Shown: positions 25,930 to 36,839, numbered from the stretch's first letter. The stretch: DNA of 64,000 bases from Bacteroidia bacterium (GCA_016788165.1 JAEUTH010000021.1:1-64000), one strand, 5' to 3'. The notes: a model not told the origin generated them from the sequence alone. Numbers and translations are program-made.

Positions 25930-26991
25930 ATGATGAATATAAACGACATTAAAAACTTGTTAGGTAACGATGCCGATAGCTTATTAAACCATAAAAGTAC
26001 TACCATCAGCAAAGACCAGTTACATAAGCCGGGTAACGATTTTGTAGATAGAATTTTTGCACCTACAAACCGCAATGTAAATGTACTGCGCAACTTGCAA
26101 TCAATTTATGGTACCGGCCGCTTAGCTAATACCGGCTATGTAAGCATACTACCCGTTGACCAAGGCATTGAACACAGTGCTGGTGCTTCGTTTGCACCAA
26201 ACCCCATGTTTTTTGATGCCGAAAATATTGTAAAGTTAGCCGTAGAAGGTGGCTGCAATGCAGTAGCAAGTACGTATGGCGTATTGGCAATGGTAGCACG
26301 TAAATACGCACACAAAATACCTTTCGTAGTTAAAATTAATCACAACGAATTTTTATCATATCCGAATAAGTTCGACCAGATTATGTTTGGTACAGTAGAA
26401 AGTGCCTACCAAATGGGTGCAGCTGCAGTTGGAGCAACTATATATTTTGGTAGTGCCGAAAGTGGCCGTCAGATAGTTGAAGTAGCGCGTGCTTTTGAAC
26501 GTGCACATGAATTAGGCATGGCAACAATATTGTGGTGTTATACACGTAACAATGCATTTAAAGTTGATGGCGTTGATTACCATACTTCAGCCGATTTAAC
26601 CGGTCAGGCAAATCACCTGGGTGTTACCATTCAGGCCGATATTATTAAACAAAAATTGGCCACCAACAATGGGGGTTATAATGCAGTTAAGTTTGGCAAA
26701 ACGCATAAAGATGTATATGACAAACTTACAAGCAGCCATCCAATAGACTTATGTCGTTATCAGGTTGCCAACTGTTATATGGGCCGCGCAGGACTTATTA
26801 ATAGTGGAGGCGAGTCGAAAGGAGCCAGCGATATGGCCGAAGCAGTTACAACAGCAGTAATTAATAAACGTGCAGGCGGGCAAGGATTAATAAGTGGCCG
26901 TAAAGCGTTCCAAAAACCATTTGATGATGGTATTGCCATGCTAAATGCCATTCAGGATGTTTACTTGTGCAAAGACATTGATTTGGCATAA
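25930..26991 (+). CDS. fbaB: Class I fructose-bisphosphate aldolase (archaeal/FbaB type)
   Basis: A 353-residue TIM-barrel aldolase of the DeoC/FbaB class. The early motif [12 protein letters not shown] matches the family, [14 protein letters not shown] carries the Schiff-base-type Lys region, and [14 protein letters not shown] and [13 protein letters not shown] complete the phosphate-binding loops. It splits fructose 1,6-bisphosphate to DHAP and glyceraldehyde 3-phosphate in glycolysis and gluconeogenesis. Two Met codons stand in a row at 25930 and 25933, and either could start translation. It is flanked by ddl and accD with about 100- and 75-base gaps, so an operon is possible but not evident. 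Confidence 0.95.
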   Translation: MMNINDIKNLLGNDADSLLNHKSTTISKDQLHKPGNDFVDRIFAPTNRNVNVLRNLQSIYGTGRLANTGYVSILPVDQGIEHSAGASFAPNPMFFDAENIVKLAVEGGCNAVASTYGVLAMVARKYAHKIPFVVKINHNEFLSYPNKFDQIMFGTVESAYQMGAAAVGATIYFGSAESGRQIVEVARAFERAHELGMATILWCYTRNNAFKVDGVDYHTSADLTGQANHLGVTIQADIIKQKLATNNGGYNAVKFGKTHKDVYDKLTSSHPIDLCRYQVANCYMGRAGLINSGGESKGASDMAEAVTTAVINKRAGGQGLISGRKAFQKPFDDGIAMLNAIQDVYLCKDIDLA

Positions 26992-27066
26992 ACATATATA
27001 GTAACCGTTATGCTATATGCAAACTAAATAGCTTGCACATTTTTTTTAAGCAATAAAAAGTTAAAC

Positions 27067-27912
27067 ATGAGTTGGTTTACCCGCATCAAAAAAGGGATTA
27101 CTACATCCACCAAAGAAAAAAAGGAAACACCTGAAGGTCTTTGGTACAAATGTCCATCCTGCAAACATATTCAACCCAGCAACGAACATGAGGATAACAA
27201 CTATGTTTGTTTAAAGTGCGATTATCATCAACGTATCGGTTCGCACGAGTATTTTGCATTGTTGTTTGACAACAATTTATTTGCTGAGATAAATGAAAAA
27301 ATGACATCGGGCGATCCATTGTCATTTGTTGATACAAAAAAATACACAGACCGCGTTCGCGAAAGCATTAAAAAAACCGGCCTCAATGATGCGGTTCGAA
27401 CTGCATCAGGCAAAATTGACGGCATGCCAGCTATGATTGCTTGTATGGATTTTGCATTTATAGGTGGCTCGATGGGCAGCGTTGTTGGCGAAAAAATTGC
27501 ACGCGCAATTGATTATAGCCTCCAACATAAAGTGCCCTTTATAATGATTAGCAAAAGTGGTGGCGCGCGTATGATGGAAGCCGCACACTCCTTAATGCAA
27601 ATGGCCAAAACCAGCGCTAAACTGGCATTGCTAAGCCAGGCAAAGGTGCCTTACATCTCTTATATAACCGACCCAACTACCGGTGGTGTTACAGCAAGTT
27701 TTGCCATGTTAGGCGATTTTAATGTGGCCGAGCCCAATGCCTTAATTGGTTTTGCAGGCCCCAGAGTAGTAAAAGAAACCATTGGTAAAGATTTGCCAAA
27801 AGGATTTCAAACTTCTGAATTTGTACTCGAACATGGATTTCTTGACTTCATCATTAATCGTAAAGAAATAAAACCACGTATAAGTCAGTTGTTAAGGTTG
27901 TTAGCAAACTAA
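27067..27912 (+). CDS. accD: Acetyl-CoA carboxylase carboxyltransferase subunit beta
   Basis: A 281-residue protein of normal length. The N-terminal zinc ribbon has Cys29, Cys32, Cys48 and Cys51 (YKCPSCKHI and VCLKCDY). A crotonase-fold carboxyltransferase domain follows, with [25 protein letters not shown] and the [13 protein letters not shown] loop that shapes the acetyl-CoA site. Together with AccA it moves the carboxyl group from biotin to acetyl-CoA, giving malonyl-CoA for fatty acid synthesis. accA is not in the window. Confidence 0.97.
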   Translation: MSWFTRIKKGITTSTKEKKETPEGLWYKCPSCKHIQPSNEHEDNNYVCLKCDYHQRIGSHEYFALLFDNNLFAEINEKMTSGDPLSFVDTKKYTDRVRESIKKTGLNDAVRTASGKIDGMPAMIACMDFAFIGGSMGSVVGEKIARAIDYSLQHKVPFIMISKSGGARMMEAAHSLMQMAKTSAKLALLSQAKVPYISYITDPTTGGVTASFAMLGDFNVAEPNALIGFAGPRVVKETIGKDLPKGFQTSEFVLEHGFLDFIINRKEIKPRISQLLRLLAN

Positions 27913-28069
27913 TACCTCTTTGAATTATTAGTCAAAAATTTTTGCATGGCTTAAGTTTTATCGGTGCGTTTAAACAAAATTGCCATTACTATGCACAACA
28001 TTAACTGGTTTGAATTATAGATTTTTACTTCTGTTACTTCAATTTTATCAAGATAAAACAAACCACATT

Positions 28070-30337
28070 ATGTATAAATTAATTTGCTTTTTGCTTTGCA
28101 TTAATGCTGCTTCTGCACAAACTTTCTTTAGAGCCTATGTACCCGTATCCGAAAACAATGTAACGTTTACCAATGCCTTTGCCGGTGGCTTAAACAGTGG
28201 TTTGTTAAGTTCTATTGATTTAAACCAAGATGGCATTAACGATGTATTTGTATTCGACAATACAACCGATAGAATAACAACCTATTTACATTCAGGCTTG
28301 CCCAATAATGCAGATTTTACGTATGCTCCCCAATATGAAAACTTGTTTCCACCACTTAAAAAATGGACTTTTTTAGTAGATTATAATTGTGATGGCAAAC
28401 CTGATATTTTTACACGTAGCGATAGTTTGGGAAGTATTGCACTTTATAGAAACGATTTTCAACCCGGTGTAGGCTTAACATTTACTTTAATTACCCATGA
28501 AATTCCGGCAACGGTTGCAGGTATAAATGATAAAGTACGGTGCAGTAATTTAGGCGAAACCTATACCCGATTTGCCGACATTGATAATGATGGCGATATA
28601 GATGCATTGGGTTGGCCCGATCCTCCAACCGGTCGAATTGCTTACTACCAAAATAAATCAGTTGAAATGGGTCTTCCTTGCGATAGTTTCAGGTATGAGT
28701 TGGTGTCGCTGTGTTGGGGCAAATTTCAATTGGCTTTTGGAAGTAATAGCATAAGTGCATTTAATATTTTTTGCTTGCCACCTAAACCTGCGCCAATCAA
28801 TAAAAAACCAATACCATCACCCAACGCAAACTTTAAACTATCGCAAGCCGATTTAGCTAAAACTATCGAAAATGCATCAGTAGCAAAAAAAGATGATACT
28901 GTAACCAGTTTATTCCCTTTTGATATTGATGCCGATAACGATATGGATTTGCTTATTGGCGATGTAGGAAGCCACAGGGCATTGCTTGCGCTTAACGGTG
29001 GCACAGCAACACAAGATTTAATGATTTCGCAAGACACTGTTTTTCCCAATGGCCCTCATGCCCTTGATGTACACTCATACTTAAACTTTTCAGCTATTGA
29101 TGCAAACAATGATGGCAGGTTAGATTTGGTTGCAACAGCCAATCGCGAAAGCGTAAATAACAGCTACCATTTGCTTACTGATGTTAGTAGTACCAGTGTT
29201 CCAAATTATGCTTTTGCACAAAACGATTTTTTACAGCAAACCATGATTGATTTGGGTGTAAATGCTTACCCGGCTTTTTTTGATTACAATGGTGATGGAT
29301 TGTTAGATTTAGTTTCTGGCAATAACTATTATGAGCCTCAGGTAAATAACACCAAGGTAGGTTTAGCACTATTTGTAAATACAGGTACATTAACACAACC
29401 ACAGTATAACCTTATAAACCGCAATTTTGCTGACTTTAGCAGTATTGCAGTTGGTATAAATGCCACCGCTTGTGCACCTGCTTTTGGCGATTTAGATGCC
29501 GATGGCGATGCCGATATGATTATTGGAACTGAAAGCGGCCGGCTGTTTTATTATAACAATACACCGGTTGGTGGGTTAGCTAATTTCAATTTAATTTCGC
29601 CATTTATGGATAGTATTGATGTAGGAAATTTTAGCATGCCAAACATTGTTGATTTAAACAACGATGGCTTGCTTGATTTAGTGGTTGGCAAACGAAATGG
29701 GCGTATTAATTATTATCAAAATTTTGGTACAACTACCAATGCCGACTTTAATAAAACACCAACAAGCGATACATTAGGCAAAGTTGTTTTATTAACTAAT
29801 GCCAATGGTGTTACAGGTTATACATCACCTACTTTTTATAAAAGCAATGGATTAACTTACATGTTGGTTGGTAACGAAAAAGGCGAAGTGCTTTTATATG
29901 ACAGCATAACCAACAACATAAATGGAACCTGGCGCCTTGCACAAACCACTGTAGTTACAGGCACACAAGGTAAATATACAGCACCGGCAGCAGCCGATGT
30001 AAACAACGATGGCTATGTAGATTTTATGGTTGGCAATTCAGGTGGTGGTTTGGCGCTTTACATGCAACAAAATCCAACGGGCATTGCACCTTTGCAGTTT
30101 GGCGAGTCGGATATAAAGTTACAACCCAACCCGGCTAATGATGTGGTAGTTATTCAAGCAAACATTTTTGTGCCGTTGCAGCTTGCCTTATATAATTTAA
30201 ATGGAAATGTGTTGCATCGGCAGCTAATGCAAGGCAGTACAAAATTACCTGTTAAAAATTTAGCTAACGGAGTTTATATACTAAGTGTAGAATCCGGTAG
30301 TAAACGTGTGCATAAGCGATTAGTGGTTATGCATTAA
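28070..30337 (+). CDS. FG-GAP/VCBS-repeat secreted protein with T9SS type A sorting domain
   Basis: A 755-residue secreted protein. The frame is open from 27980, but the ATG at 28070 starts a clear signal peptide (MYKLICFLLCINAASAQ). Throughout the mature part, calcium-binding-like units of the form D-x-N-x-D-G-x-x-D recur (for example DLNQDGINDVFVFD, DIDNDGDIDALG, DYNGDGLLDLVSG, DLNNDGLLDLVVG, DVNNDGYVDFMVG), forming a seven-bladed FG-GAP beta-propeller or a pair of them. The last 75 or so residues are a T9SS type A domain (LQPNPANDVVVIQ, NGVYILSV). Inference: exported surface or secreted protein, perhaps for adhesion. It converges with the gene at 30347 with only 9 bases between stops. Confidence 0.88.
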   Translation: MYKLICFLLCINAASAQTFFRAYVPVSENNVTFTNAFAGGLNSGLLSSIDLNQDGINDVFVFDNTTDRITTYLHSGLPNNADFTYAPQYENLFPPLKKWTFLVDYNCDGKPDIFTRSDSLGSIALYRNDFQPGVGLTFTLITHEIPATVAGINDKVRCSNLGETYTRFADIDNDGDIDALGWPDPPTGRIAYYQNKSVEMGLPCDSFRYELVSLCWGKFQLAFGSNSISAFNIFCLPPKPAPINKKPIPSPNANFKLSQADLAKTIENASVAKKDDTVTSLFPFDIDADNDMDLLIGDVGSHRALLALNGGTATQDLMISQDTVFPNGPHALDVHSYLNFSAIDANNDGRLDLVATANRESVNNSYHLLTDVSSTSVPNYAFAQNDFLQQTMIDLGVNAYPAFFDYNGDGLLDLVSGNNYYEPQVNNTKVGLALFVNTGTLTQPQYNLINRNFADFSSIAVGINATACAPAFGDLDADGDADMIIGTESGRLFYYNNTPVGGLANFNLISPFMDSIDVGNFSMPNIVDLNNDGLLDLVVGKRNGRINYYQNFGTTTNADFNKTPTSDTLGKVVLLTNANGVTGYTSPTFYKSNGLTYMLVGNEKGEVLLYDSITNNINGTWRLAQTTVVTGTQGKYTAPAAADVNNDGYVDFMVGNSGGGLALYMQQNPTGIAPLQFGESDIKLQPNPANDVVVIQANIFVPLQLALYNLNGNVLHRQLMQGSTKLPVKNLANGVYILSVESGSKRVHKRLVVMH

Positions 30338-30346
30338 AATGCAACA

Positions 30347-31729
30347 TTAAATCTTAAAAAACTTTTGCCTGATTACCTGGTTTCCAATGGTAGCTACAAT
30401 TATATAACAACCATTTGGCAAACTGCTTACATCAATTTGTTGCAATGGTGTGTCAATTAAACATTGCCCCAAATGGTTTACAATTTTAAAAGTTCCACGT
30501 TTGCTGATGTTTAAAATATGACTGGTCGGATTTGGAAATATAGTTATATCAGGTTTTTCAAACTGAACAACACTTGAAGTAGTGAGCACTGGTTGATGTA
30601 TTAAAAAATATTTACCCTCGCCATTTACTAATGTCATACCGGCAGCATAAAAACTATTGCTACTGTTATCTAAAATCAGATTGAAAGCCTGGTCATATCC
30701 ACTGTTTCCAAAATATTGTTTATTAGTTTCATTGCCGTTCGAGTCTAAATAAATAATCATTAAATCGGTATTGCCTGTTGACTGATTTAAACCAAAACCT
30801 GTAATTATGTATTGTTGTGGTAAGTATTCAATAACGTCATAACCGGCTTCGGGACCATTGCCACAAGGTACAATATGCGACCATAAAATATTACCAGCAG
30901 TATCAAGCAACGTAATAAACGGATCGAAATAAGCACTGGTTGCTGTGGCCGCTTCGCCAACTAATAAATAATTGCCATTAACCGTTTCTAAAATGTTTTT
31001 ACAGCCACTGTTGAAAGCGTAGGTTATATCCGTATTCCAAATTATTGTACCAGAAGTATCAATTTTAATTACTTGTGCATTGTAGTCTATACTTGCCGTT
31101 TTCTTATCGCCTCCAAAAACAAAATTGCCGTCTGAAGTAGCGCTAATATCATCGCCAACGGCATTTACGTTATAGCTATAAATTTTACTCCATATTTCAT
31201 TTCCTACAGAATCAATGCGAAGCAAATAAACAGCATTGCCCGGCCCAGTTGGATTACTGGTAAAACCCGATAAAACAAAACCACCATCCTTATCCGGTGC
31301 AATACCCGAAAACATTTCAGTTGAAGCTAATTGACCAAAAGTTTTATTAAATATTATTTGTCCGGTAGTATCTGCCAAAAGTACCATTGCATCGGCATTG
31401 CCGGCACTGTCATCAACCTGACCAATAATGGCCAATTTGTTTTGTGCTGTATAAATAATGCGGTTGGCATGTGCGGTTTGCGAGCCAATAAAATTGCGCC
31501 AGATAATATTACCTGCAGCATCGAGTTTGTATAGCTCCATGCCGTGTTCTGACGTTTGCAAATTTACATAGTTGCCAATATAATATAATGCATTATCAAT
31601 TGCTTGTGCTACTCCCTTACCGGTGCATGCCATGCCTGCACTACCGAACGATTTCGAAAAATAAGATTGAGCAAAGGTGCAAGTAGTAAAAAAAGTTGTA
31701 AAAATTATAACCGCAAATTTTATTCTCAT
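30347..31729 (-). CDS. Secreted beta-repeat protein with T9SS type A sorting domain
   Basis: A 460-residue secreted protein. The frame opens at 31762, but the ATG complementary to 31727-31729 (MRIKFAVIIFTTFFTT) gives a standard signal peptide. The mature part repeats a unit with G-G-D or G-G-F turns and a Trp (IIWRNFIGSQ, EIWSKIYSYN, IIWNTDITYA, ILWSHIVPCG), a propeller-like fold common in Bacteroidota T9SS cargo. The C-terminal sorting domain contains IFPNPTSHILNIS and NGCYIIVAT. The left-edge gene (1-201) begins with a similar unit. Biochemical role unknown. Confidence 0.82.
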   Translation of the reverse strand: MRIKFAVIIFTTFFTTCTFAQSYFSKSFGSAGMACTGKGVAQAIDNALYYIGNYVNLQTSEHGMELYKLDAAGNIIWRNFIGSQTAHANRIIYTAQNKLAIIGQVDDSAGNADAMVLLADTTGQIIFNKTFGQLASTEMFSGIAPDKDGGFVLSGFTSNPTGPGNAVYLLRIDSVGNEIWSKIYSYNVNAVGDDISATSDGNFVFGGDKKTASIDYNAQVIKIDTSGTIIWNTDITYAFNSGCKNILETVNGNYLLVGEAATATSAYFDPFITLLDTAGNILWSHIVPCGNGPEAGYDVIEYLPQQYIITGFGLNQSTGNTDLMIIYLDSNGNETNKQYFGNSGYDQAFNLILDNSSNSFYAAGMTLVNGEGKYFLIHQPVLTTSSVVQFEKPDITIFPNPTSHILNISKRGTFKIVNHLGQCLIDTPLQQIDVSSLPNGCYIIVATIGNQVIRQKFFKI

Positions 31730-31896
31730 TGGAGTCATAACTGGGAATATAAATAAATGCAAAGCAACGTTTTGTTATTGAATAGTTTTGCAATTTTATC
31801 ATTTAATATAGCCGCAAAATATGATTTTTGTTATTTGCCAAATGCTAAATTGAAATAGCTTATTTAAATTTTAAAACTTTTCGAAACCAGAAATAT

Positions 31897-32679
31897 ATGT
31901 TCGACTTATTTAGGGTTGATTTTATTCATTTCAGACTATTAGATTTAATAGATATTTTACTTGTTACCTATATATTTTATCGTGTTTTTTTAATAATACG
32001 GGATAGCGTTGCAGTAAAAATATTATTAGGCGTTTTACTGATTTATTTACTATGGTGGCTTTTTGCACGTGTACTGCACATGACACTTATTGGTACCTTA
32101 ATGGGTATTTTTATAAACGTTGGTATTATTGGGTTAATTATTGTGTTTCAGCCCGAAATCAGGCGGTTCTTGGTTCTTATTGGTACCAACAGTTTTTTTA
32201 CCAAACGCTTTTTTAAATCAGGGTTGTTTGGTTTTGATAGCGTACAAGCCAGCCCATTAAATGCAACACCTATTTTAGATGCATGCCAATTGCTTAGTAA
32301 ATCAAATACAGGGGCACTTATTGTTATAAGCAGGGCTACCAGCTTGAATTATATTATTGAAACCGGGCAAAAAATAGCTGCTGAAATATCAACTCCTTTA
32401 ATAGAAAGTATTTTTTTAAGAACAGCACCGATGCATGATGGAGCTCTTATTATTGAAAACAATCAAATTGCAGCAGCGCGTTGTTTGTTACCTGTTTCGG
32501 CTAACGATAACCTGCCTGTACATTTGGGTACACGTCATAGAGCAGCCATTGGGATAACTGAAAACACCGATGCTATTGCCTTGGTAGTAAGTGAAGAAAC
32601 AGGAAGTATTTCATTAGCAATTGACGGTGAGTTGCACTCAAATTTAAAAATAGAGGCAATAGAAGCGTTTTTAAAGTGA
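31897..32679 (+). CDS. cdaA: Diadenylate cyclase CdaA (c-di-AMP synthase)
   Basis: A 260-residue membrane enzyme. Three membrane helices cover about residues 15-95, followed by the DAC (DisA_N) domain. The catalytic DGA motif is at 181-183 (MHDGALI) and the RHR motif at 213-215 (GTRHRAA), both intact. It condenses two ATP into cyclic di-AMP, a second messenger for cell-wall and osmotic balance. In many bacteria cdaA is followed by cdaR and glmM. Here a terminator lies directly after it and the next gene is on the other strand, so no CdaR partner is adjacent. Confidence 0.96.
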   Translation: MFDLFRVDFIHFRLLDLIDILLVTYIFYRVFLIIRDSVAVKILLGVLLIYLLWWLFARVLHMTLIGTLMGIFINVGIIGLIIVFQPEIRRFLVLIGTNSFFTKRFFKSGLFGFDSVQASPLNATPILDACQLLSKSNTGALIVISRATSLNYIIETGQKIAAEISTPLIESIFLRTAPMHDGALIIENNQIAAARCLLPVSANDNLPVHLGTRHRAAIGITENTDAIALVVSEETGSISLAIDGELHSNLKIEAIEAFLK

Positions 32680-32705
32680 TGGTTAAGTTTCTAAATGGTG
32701 CAAAA

Positions 32706-32732
32706 AAAAACCTTGCATTTTGCAAGGTTTTT
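32706..32732. terminator. Bidirectional rho-independent terminator between cdaA and rpmE2
   Basis: CCTTGCA and TGCAAGG pair around a TTT loop, extended by flanking A and T tracts (AAAAA...TTTTT), between the convergent genes. The symmetric tracts allow termination in both directions. Confidence 0.8.
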
Positions 32733-32736
32733 AAAT

Positions 32737-32997
32737 TTATGCGTTAGCTGTCTTTTTAGCATAACGTGTGCGGAACTTATCAACGCGGCCTGCTGTATCA
32801 ACCAACTTCATCTTACCGGTATAAAAAGGATGACTCATGTGCGAAAGTTCTAATTTTACCAATGGATACTCATTTCCATCTTCCCATTTTATTGTGTCTT
32901 TGGTTTCAACTGCCGAACGGGTTAAAAACGCATAATCACATGATATATCTTTGAAAACAACTAAACGGTAGTTCTTTGGATGAATGTCTTTTTTCAT
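32737..32997 (-). CDS. rpmE2: 50S ribosomal protein L31, type B
   Basis: An 86-residue ribosomal protein. The frame opens at 33021, but the ATG complementary to 32995-32997 ([17 protein letters not shown]) matches the family start. There is no zinc CxxC pair, the residues that mark the type A form, so this is the type B (zinc-independent) paralogue. The segment [21 protein letters not shown] near the end is diagnostic. A conventional type A rpmE, if present, is elsewhere. The terminator at 32706-32732 ends the transcript. Confidence 0.96.
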   Translation of the reverse strand: MKKDIHPKNYRLVVFKDISCDYAFLTRSAVETKDTIKWEDGNEYPLVKLELSHMSHPFYTGKMKLVDTAGRVDKFRTRYAKKTANA

Positions 32998-33110
32998 TTC
33001 TTTAAAAATTTGAGGCGGCAAATGTAATTTTTTTAGGTATTAAAACAAACCACTAAGTCATTTTAATCAAACTTCTATTGTTAATAAACCAAAAAGCTTT
33101 TACCTGTAGT

Positions 33111-36100
33111 TTATAAAATAATACGTATGGAGCCTTTATTAATGTGTAACTTGTTTTTATTGTCTTTAACTTCTAACTCATAAACATAATTGCCCTCTTG
33201 AACCGTGTTTCCATTATCGTCTTTACCATCCCAGGCAAAATTCATATTACTGGTATTGTAAATAAGTTGTCCATGCCGGTTAAAAATTTTCATCTTAAAA
33301 TCTCTAACTCCAAAACCGGCTACGCTAAAGTAATCATTAATAGCATCGCCATTGGGGCTAAATGCATTAGGTACGTATAAAGTGTAATAATCATTTATTA
33401 CTACGGTTTGTGTTGTACTATCACTGCAACCGCCCGAATTGGTTACAACTAATGTAACAACGTAGGTTCCCGTATCAGTATAATCGTGTGAAATAAAACA
33501 TGCATTAGCTGTGCCGCCATCACCAAAATTATAAAAGCAACTATCGGTATTGGTGCTGGTGCTTGTAAAGGTTATAACAGGTTGCAGTATGGAAGTTTCT
33601 TTTGGGTCGGCAATAAAGGATGCAACTGGCACATCAACCACTTTAATTAAATTGGTTTTTGTTTTAGTGGATACACATCCACTTAATGAAGTAATTGCCA
33701 AACTCACCGTGTATTGCCCTGCCGAAGTATAGGTTTGCGCAGGTGGATTTACTAAAGTAGAGGTGTTGCCATTGCCAAATGTCCATAAATAGCTACTACC
33801 GGCAGCAACAGCCGTGCTTAGGTCGGTAAAGGTGGCTGTAAATGGTGGGCATCCAATCGAATCGTCTTGCATAAAATTGGCAGTCGCTGCATCATTAACA
33901 TAAATTGATTGGGTATCAGTTAATGCAGGGCAGCTACCGGTTGTTGCTGTTAAAGTTATTAAATAAGTACCCGCTGTAGTATATGTAATACCCGAGACGT
34001 TGGCAGTAGTTGCAGTAGTGGTATTAGCAGCAGGTGTAAAGTTCCAACTATAAGTACTGCCGGTAACAGCAGTGGCATTGTTGCTAAAATTGAAATTATT
34101 TACATCTAAACATTGTGATATACCCGGTGTAACAGCAATGTTAACTTTTTGACGGGGTTCAACCGTAACTGCTACTGTATCTTTATCACTACAAAAGTTG
34201 TTTAATGCTGTTACAATAAGGTTAGTAGTACTTGGTGCTGATGTATTGTTGCTTAATACTGCATAAGGGTTACTTATTGCTGCATTGTTTACACTATTAG
34301 CGGGCATCCAACTATAACTGTAACCAACTGAACTTATATCGCCAATTTGTACACTATCTCCATTACAAATAGTAACATCTGTACCGGCATTAGCATTAGC
34401 ATTTGCTGCTATTATAATGGAATCGGTAAAAAGCACTGAATTACAACCATTTTCAAAAACAGTTAAGGTAATATATTGCATACCTGTGCTAACATAGTTT
34501 ATATCATAAGGGCCGCTGCCACTACCACTGCTAATAGTTGCTGATCCGAAATTATAATTATATGTAGCTGTACTACTTCCGCTGCCTGTATAAGTAATTA
34601 TTGTGTTTTCATTTCCGCATAAACTATCATCACTAATTGTAAATGTGCTGGTAGGTGCCTGGGTTACATATACACTATCAGTTGTTTTATTTGATAAGCA
34701 ACCAGCTTCGTTTACCACCAATGTTATTACTTGATAACCCGATGCGGAAAAGCCTATGTTTTGAGGGCCGGCAACAGTACCACCAGGGGCTGCTGTGCCA
34801 CTTCCAAAATCCCAGTCATATTGTGCAGTGCCGGTCGAAGTACCGGTATAAGTTGCAATAGCTTGAGCGCTGCTGCATATTGAATCGGTAAGTGAAAATG
34901 TTGAAATGGGCTTTGTGCCTAATGTAATATATTGAGTAGTTGTATTTGAAATGCATCCCAATTGATCAATAATCAAATAAACGCTGTCTAATCCGGCTGC
35001 TCCCCAGGTTACTAAAAACGTGTCAATATTATTGCCACCGGCAATAAATGAATTACCTAAACTCCAATAATAAAGTGCCGTTGAAGCTGCATTGCCATTG
35101 TAAGCAATCATTATGGTATCGCCAACACAACCTGATGCCGGCATACTAAATGTAGAAGTAGGTGGGTCGTTAACCGTTACATTTACGTTGGTGGGATTAG
35201 ATTGACAACCGTTTTCAGTTACAGTAAGTGTTACAGTTTTAGTACCTGAAGTATTCCATTGTACAATGTAAGGGCCACTACCACTGCCACTCACTATTGT
35301 TGCACCGTTAAAATTCCAATTAAAAGTTGCTAATGGTCCGCCATTGCCTGTGTAATTGATTGTATCGTTAAGTCCAACGCATATCGTAGCCTGCGAAGTT
35401 GTAAAAGTACTTGATGGCCCTGCACCTACCTGAATTAAACGAGACGTAGCGTTGGTACAACCTGTTGCAGCATGCGACAGAACCAATCCCACAACGTAAT
35501 TGCCTGCAAGCGGATAGTTTTGTTGTGGTGGATTGTTACCAACAAAAGTGTTTCCGTTTCCAAAACTCCAATTATAGGTTGTGCCGGCATAACTCGAATC
35601 TGTAAAATCGGTTGTATGCGGGAAACAACCTCCGGGCGCATCAACATAAAAATCGGGGTAGGGGGCAATTTGAAAAGTGCCGCCAAAGCTCATATCAAAA
35701 GTGTTTAAACTTGGGTTGGTGTAGTTTAAGTGGATGGCGTATGTATTACCGGCAGTTACATTTATAGCAGTACAAATATGTGCTGCACCACCGCATGGCG
35801 AACCAACAGAAGCACTTAAACCGGTTGGGTCGCCACCGGCACCATTGTATGTATAATTGCAAGCAACTACAGGCGCACCGGCACATCCGGCTGTTACGTT
35901 TAATACTTCCCAATCAATATCTAATCCTACTTGTGGAGTGCATAAAAATTCGAAAGTGCCCGATTTTGCAACCGTAAACTTATACCAAACATCGCTTAAA
36001 TAAGCAGCCGGGAATGTGTAACAACTAATTTGCTGGCCCGAATTGCTGAAAATAGGGGGTGGGTTACCGGTAAAACTTTGTTTGTTACATAAACGTATGC

Positions 36101-36608
36101 TGGTTGCGCAACTATCGCCAATACCGGCAGCATAATTAGGCACAGGGGTTATAGATGTAACACATAAATTAAATGAACCGCTTGCACCCAAACTGCTCAC
36201 TTCAAACCAAACTTGTGTACCAACAGGCACAGCAAAATTTACACTTGCCGGCCCACCCGGACTAATGGCTGCATTACATACCAAAGAGGTGTTGCTGTTG
36301 CAATTACCATTAGGCACGCTAATTACAAGCGATGAAGCCGGACCCGGAGCAATTGGTAAAGCAGTAATGGTGTTTTGGGTACCTGTTGTAATAAAGCTGT
36401 ACCATACCTCATTACCACCTGTTGGTGCATTACAGGTATTGGGTGTAACTCCATCGGGTGTAGCTGACGCATTGGTACTATTTAAACATAACGAACCGGT
36501 AGCTGGCAATGTAATCAATTGTGCAAATGCACAATTATCGTTCGAGGGTTGGGCAACTGCAGTTTGTAAGTAGCATAATATTGCTATTGCCGTTAAGATA
36601 TTTTTCAT
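33111..36608 (-). CDS. Large PKD-repeat surface protein with gliding-motility (T9SS type B) C-terminal domain
   Basis: A 1165-residue secreted protein. The ATG complementary to 36606-36608 (MKNILTAIAILCYLQTAVAQ) is preferred over a start 16 codons upstream. Residues up to about 320 form two beta-sandwich modules (SNDNCAFAQLI, GDSCATSIRLC). After that, about ten PKD-type domains follow, with cores such as YNWSFGNGN, TFNWNFNG, YYWSLGNS, YDWDFGS, YNYNFGS and YLWTFGNGN. The last 90 or so residues are the gliding-motility-associated domain (YVPNAFSPNGDAINDYF, MKIFNRHGQLIY). Inference: T9SS-exported adhesin or matrix component, not tied by operon to a PorP gene here. Codon use resembles its neighbours. 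Confidence 0.92.
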   Translation of the reverse strand: MKNILTAIAILCYLQTAVAQPSNDNCAFAQLITLPATGSLCLNSTNASATPDGVTPNTCNAPTGGNEVWYSFITTGTQNTITALPIAPGPASSLVISVPNGNCNSNTSLVCNAAISPGGPASVNFAVPVGTQVWFEVSSLGASGSFNLCVTSITPVPNYAAGIGDSCATSIRLCNKQSFTGNPPPIFSNSGQQISCYTFPAAYLSDVWYKFTVAKSGTFEFLCTPQVGLDIDWEVLNVTAGCAGAPVVACNYTYNGAGGDPTGLSASVGSPCGGAAHICTAINVTAGNTYAIHLNYTNPSLNTFDMSFGGTFQIAPYPDFYVDAPGGCFPHTTDFTDSSYAGTTYNWSFGNGNTFVGNNPPQQNYPLAGNYVVGLVLSHAATGCTNATSRLIQVGAGPSSTFTTSQATICVGLNDTINYTGNGGPLATFNWNFNGATIVSGSGSGPYIVQWNTSGTKTVTLTVTENGCQSNPTNVNVTVNDPPTSTFSMPASGCVGDTIMIAYNGNAASTALYYWSLGNSFIAGGNNIDTFLVTWGAAGLDSVYLIIDQLGCISNTTTQYITLGTKPISTFSLTDSICSSAQAIATYTGTSTGTAQYDWDFGSGTAAPGGTVAGPQNIGFSASGYQVITLVVNEAGCLSNKTTDSVYVTQAPTSTFTISDDSLCGNENTIITYTGSGSSTATYNYNFGSATISSGSGSGPYDINYVSTGMQYITLTVFENGCNSVLFTDSIIIAANANANAGTDVTICNGDSVQIGDISSVGYSYSWMPANSVNNAAISNPYAVLSNNTSAPSTTNLIVTALNNFCSDKDTVAVTVEPRQKVNIAVTPGISQCLDVNNFNFSNNATAVTGSTYSWNFTPAANTTTATTANVSGITYTTAGTYLITLTATTGSCPALTDTQSIYVNDAATANFMQDDSIGCPPFTATFTDLSTAVAAGSSYLWTFGNGNTSTLVNPPAQTYTSAGQYTVSLAITSLSGCVSTKTKTNLIKVVDVPVASFIADPKETSILQPVITFTSTSTNTDSCFYNFGDGGTANACFISHDYTDTGTYVVTLVVTNSGGCSDSTTQTVVINDYYTLYVPNAFSPNGDAINDYFSVAGFGVRDFKMKIFNRHGQLIYNTSNMNFAWDGKDDNGNTVQEGNYVYELEVKDNKNKLHINKGSIRIIL

Positions 36609-36839
36609 AGGTCTAAAAGCGCGAATTGCTTTGAATTCTAAGGCCGTAAAGTTCAAATTTTATGTGGATTATTTAGTTGAAGATTGTAAAAAGTTATTCA
36701 TATTTAAAAAGGTAGCCTACTTGTTTTTGCTTGGCTGAAAATGTAAGCCATTGGTGATGATTTTCTAAAACATTGCCTAAACAAAATGTGTAATTTAAGT
36801 GGAGAGAGTTCTATATTGGCGGCCACTAAATTTTCTTTT

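Noticed and set aside
27980-28069. Upstream start of the FG-GAP protein
   Set aside because: The extension precedes a complete signal peptide starting at 28070 and would block export.
36265-36573. 102-residue plus-strand frame inside the PKD protein
   Set aside because: Shadow of a Gly/Thr-rich coding region on the other strand; no signal, motif or spacing evidence.
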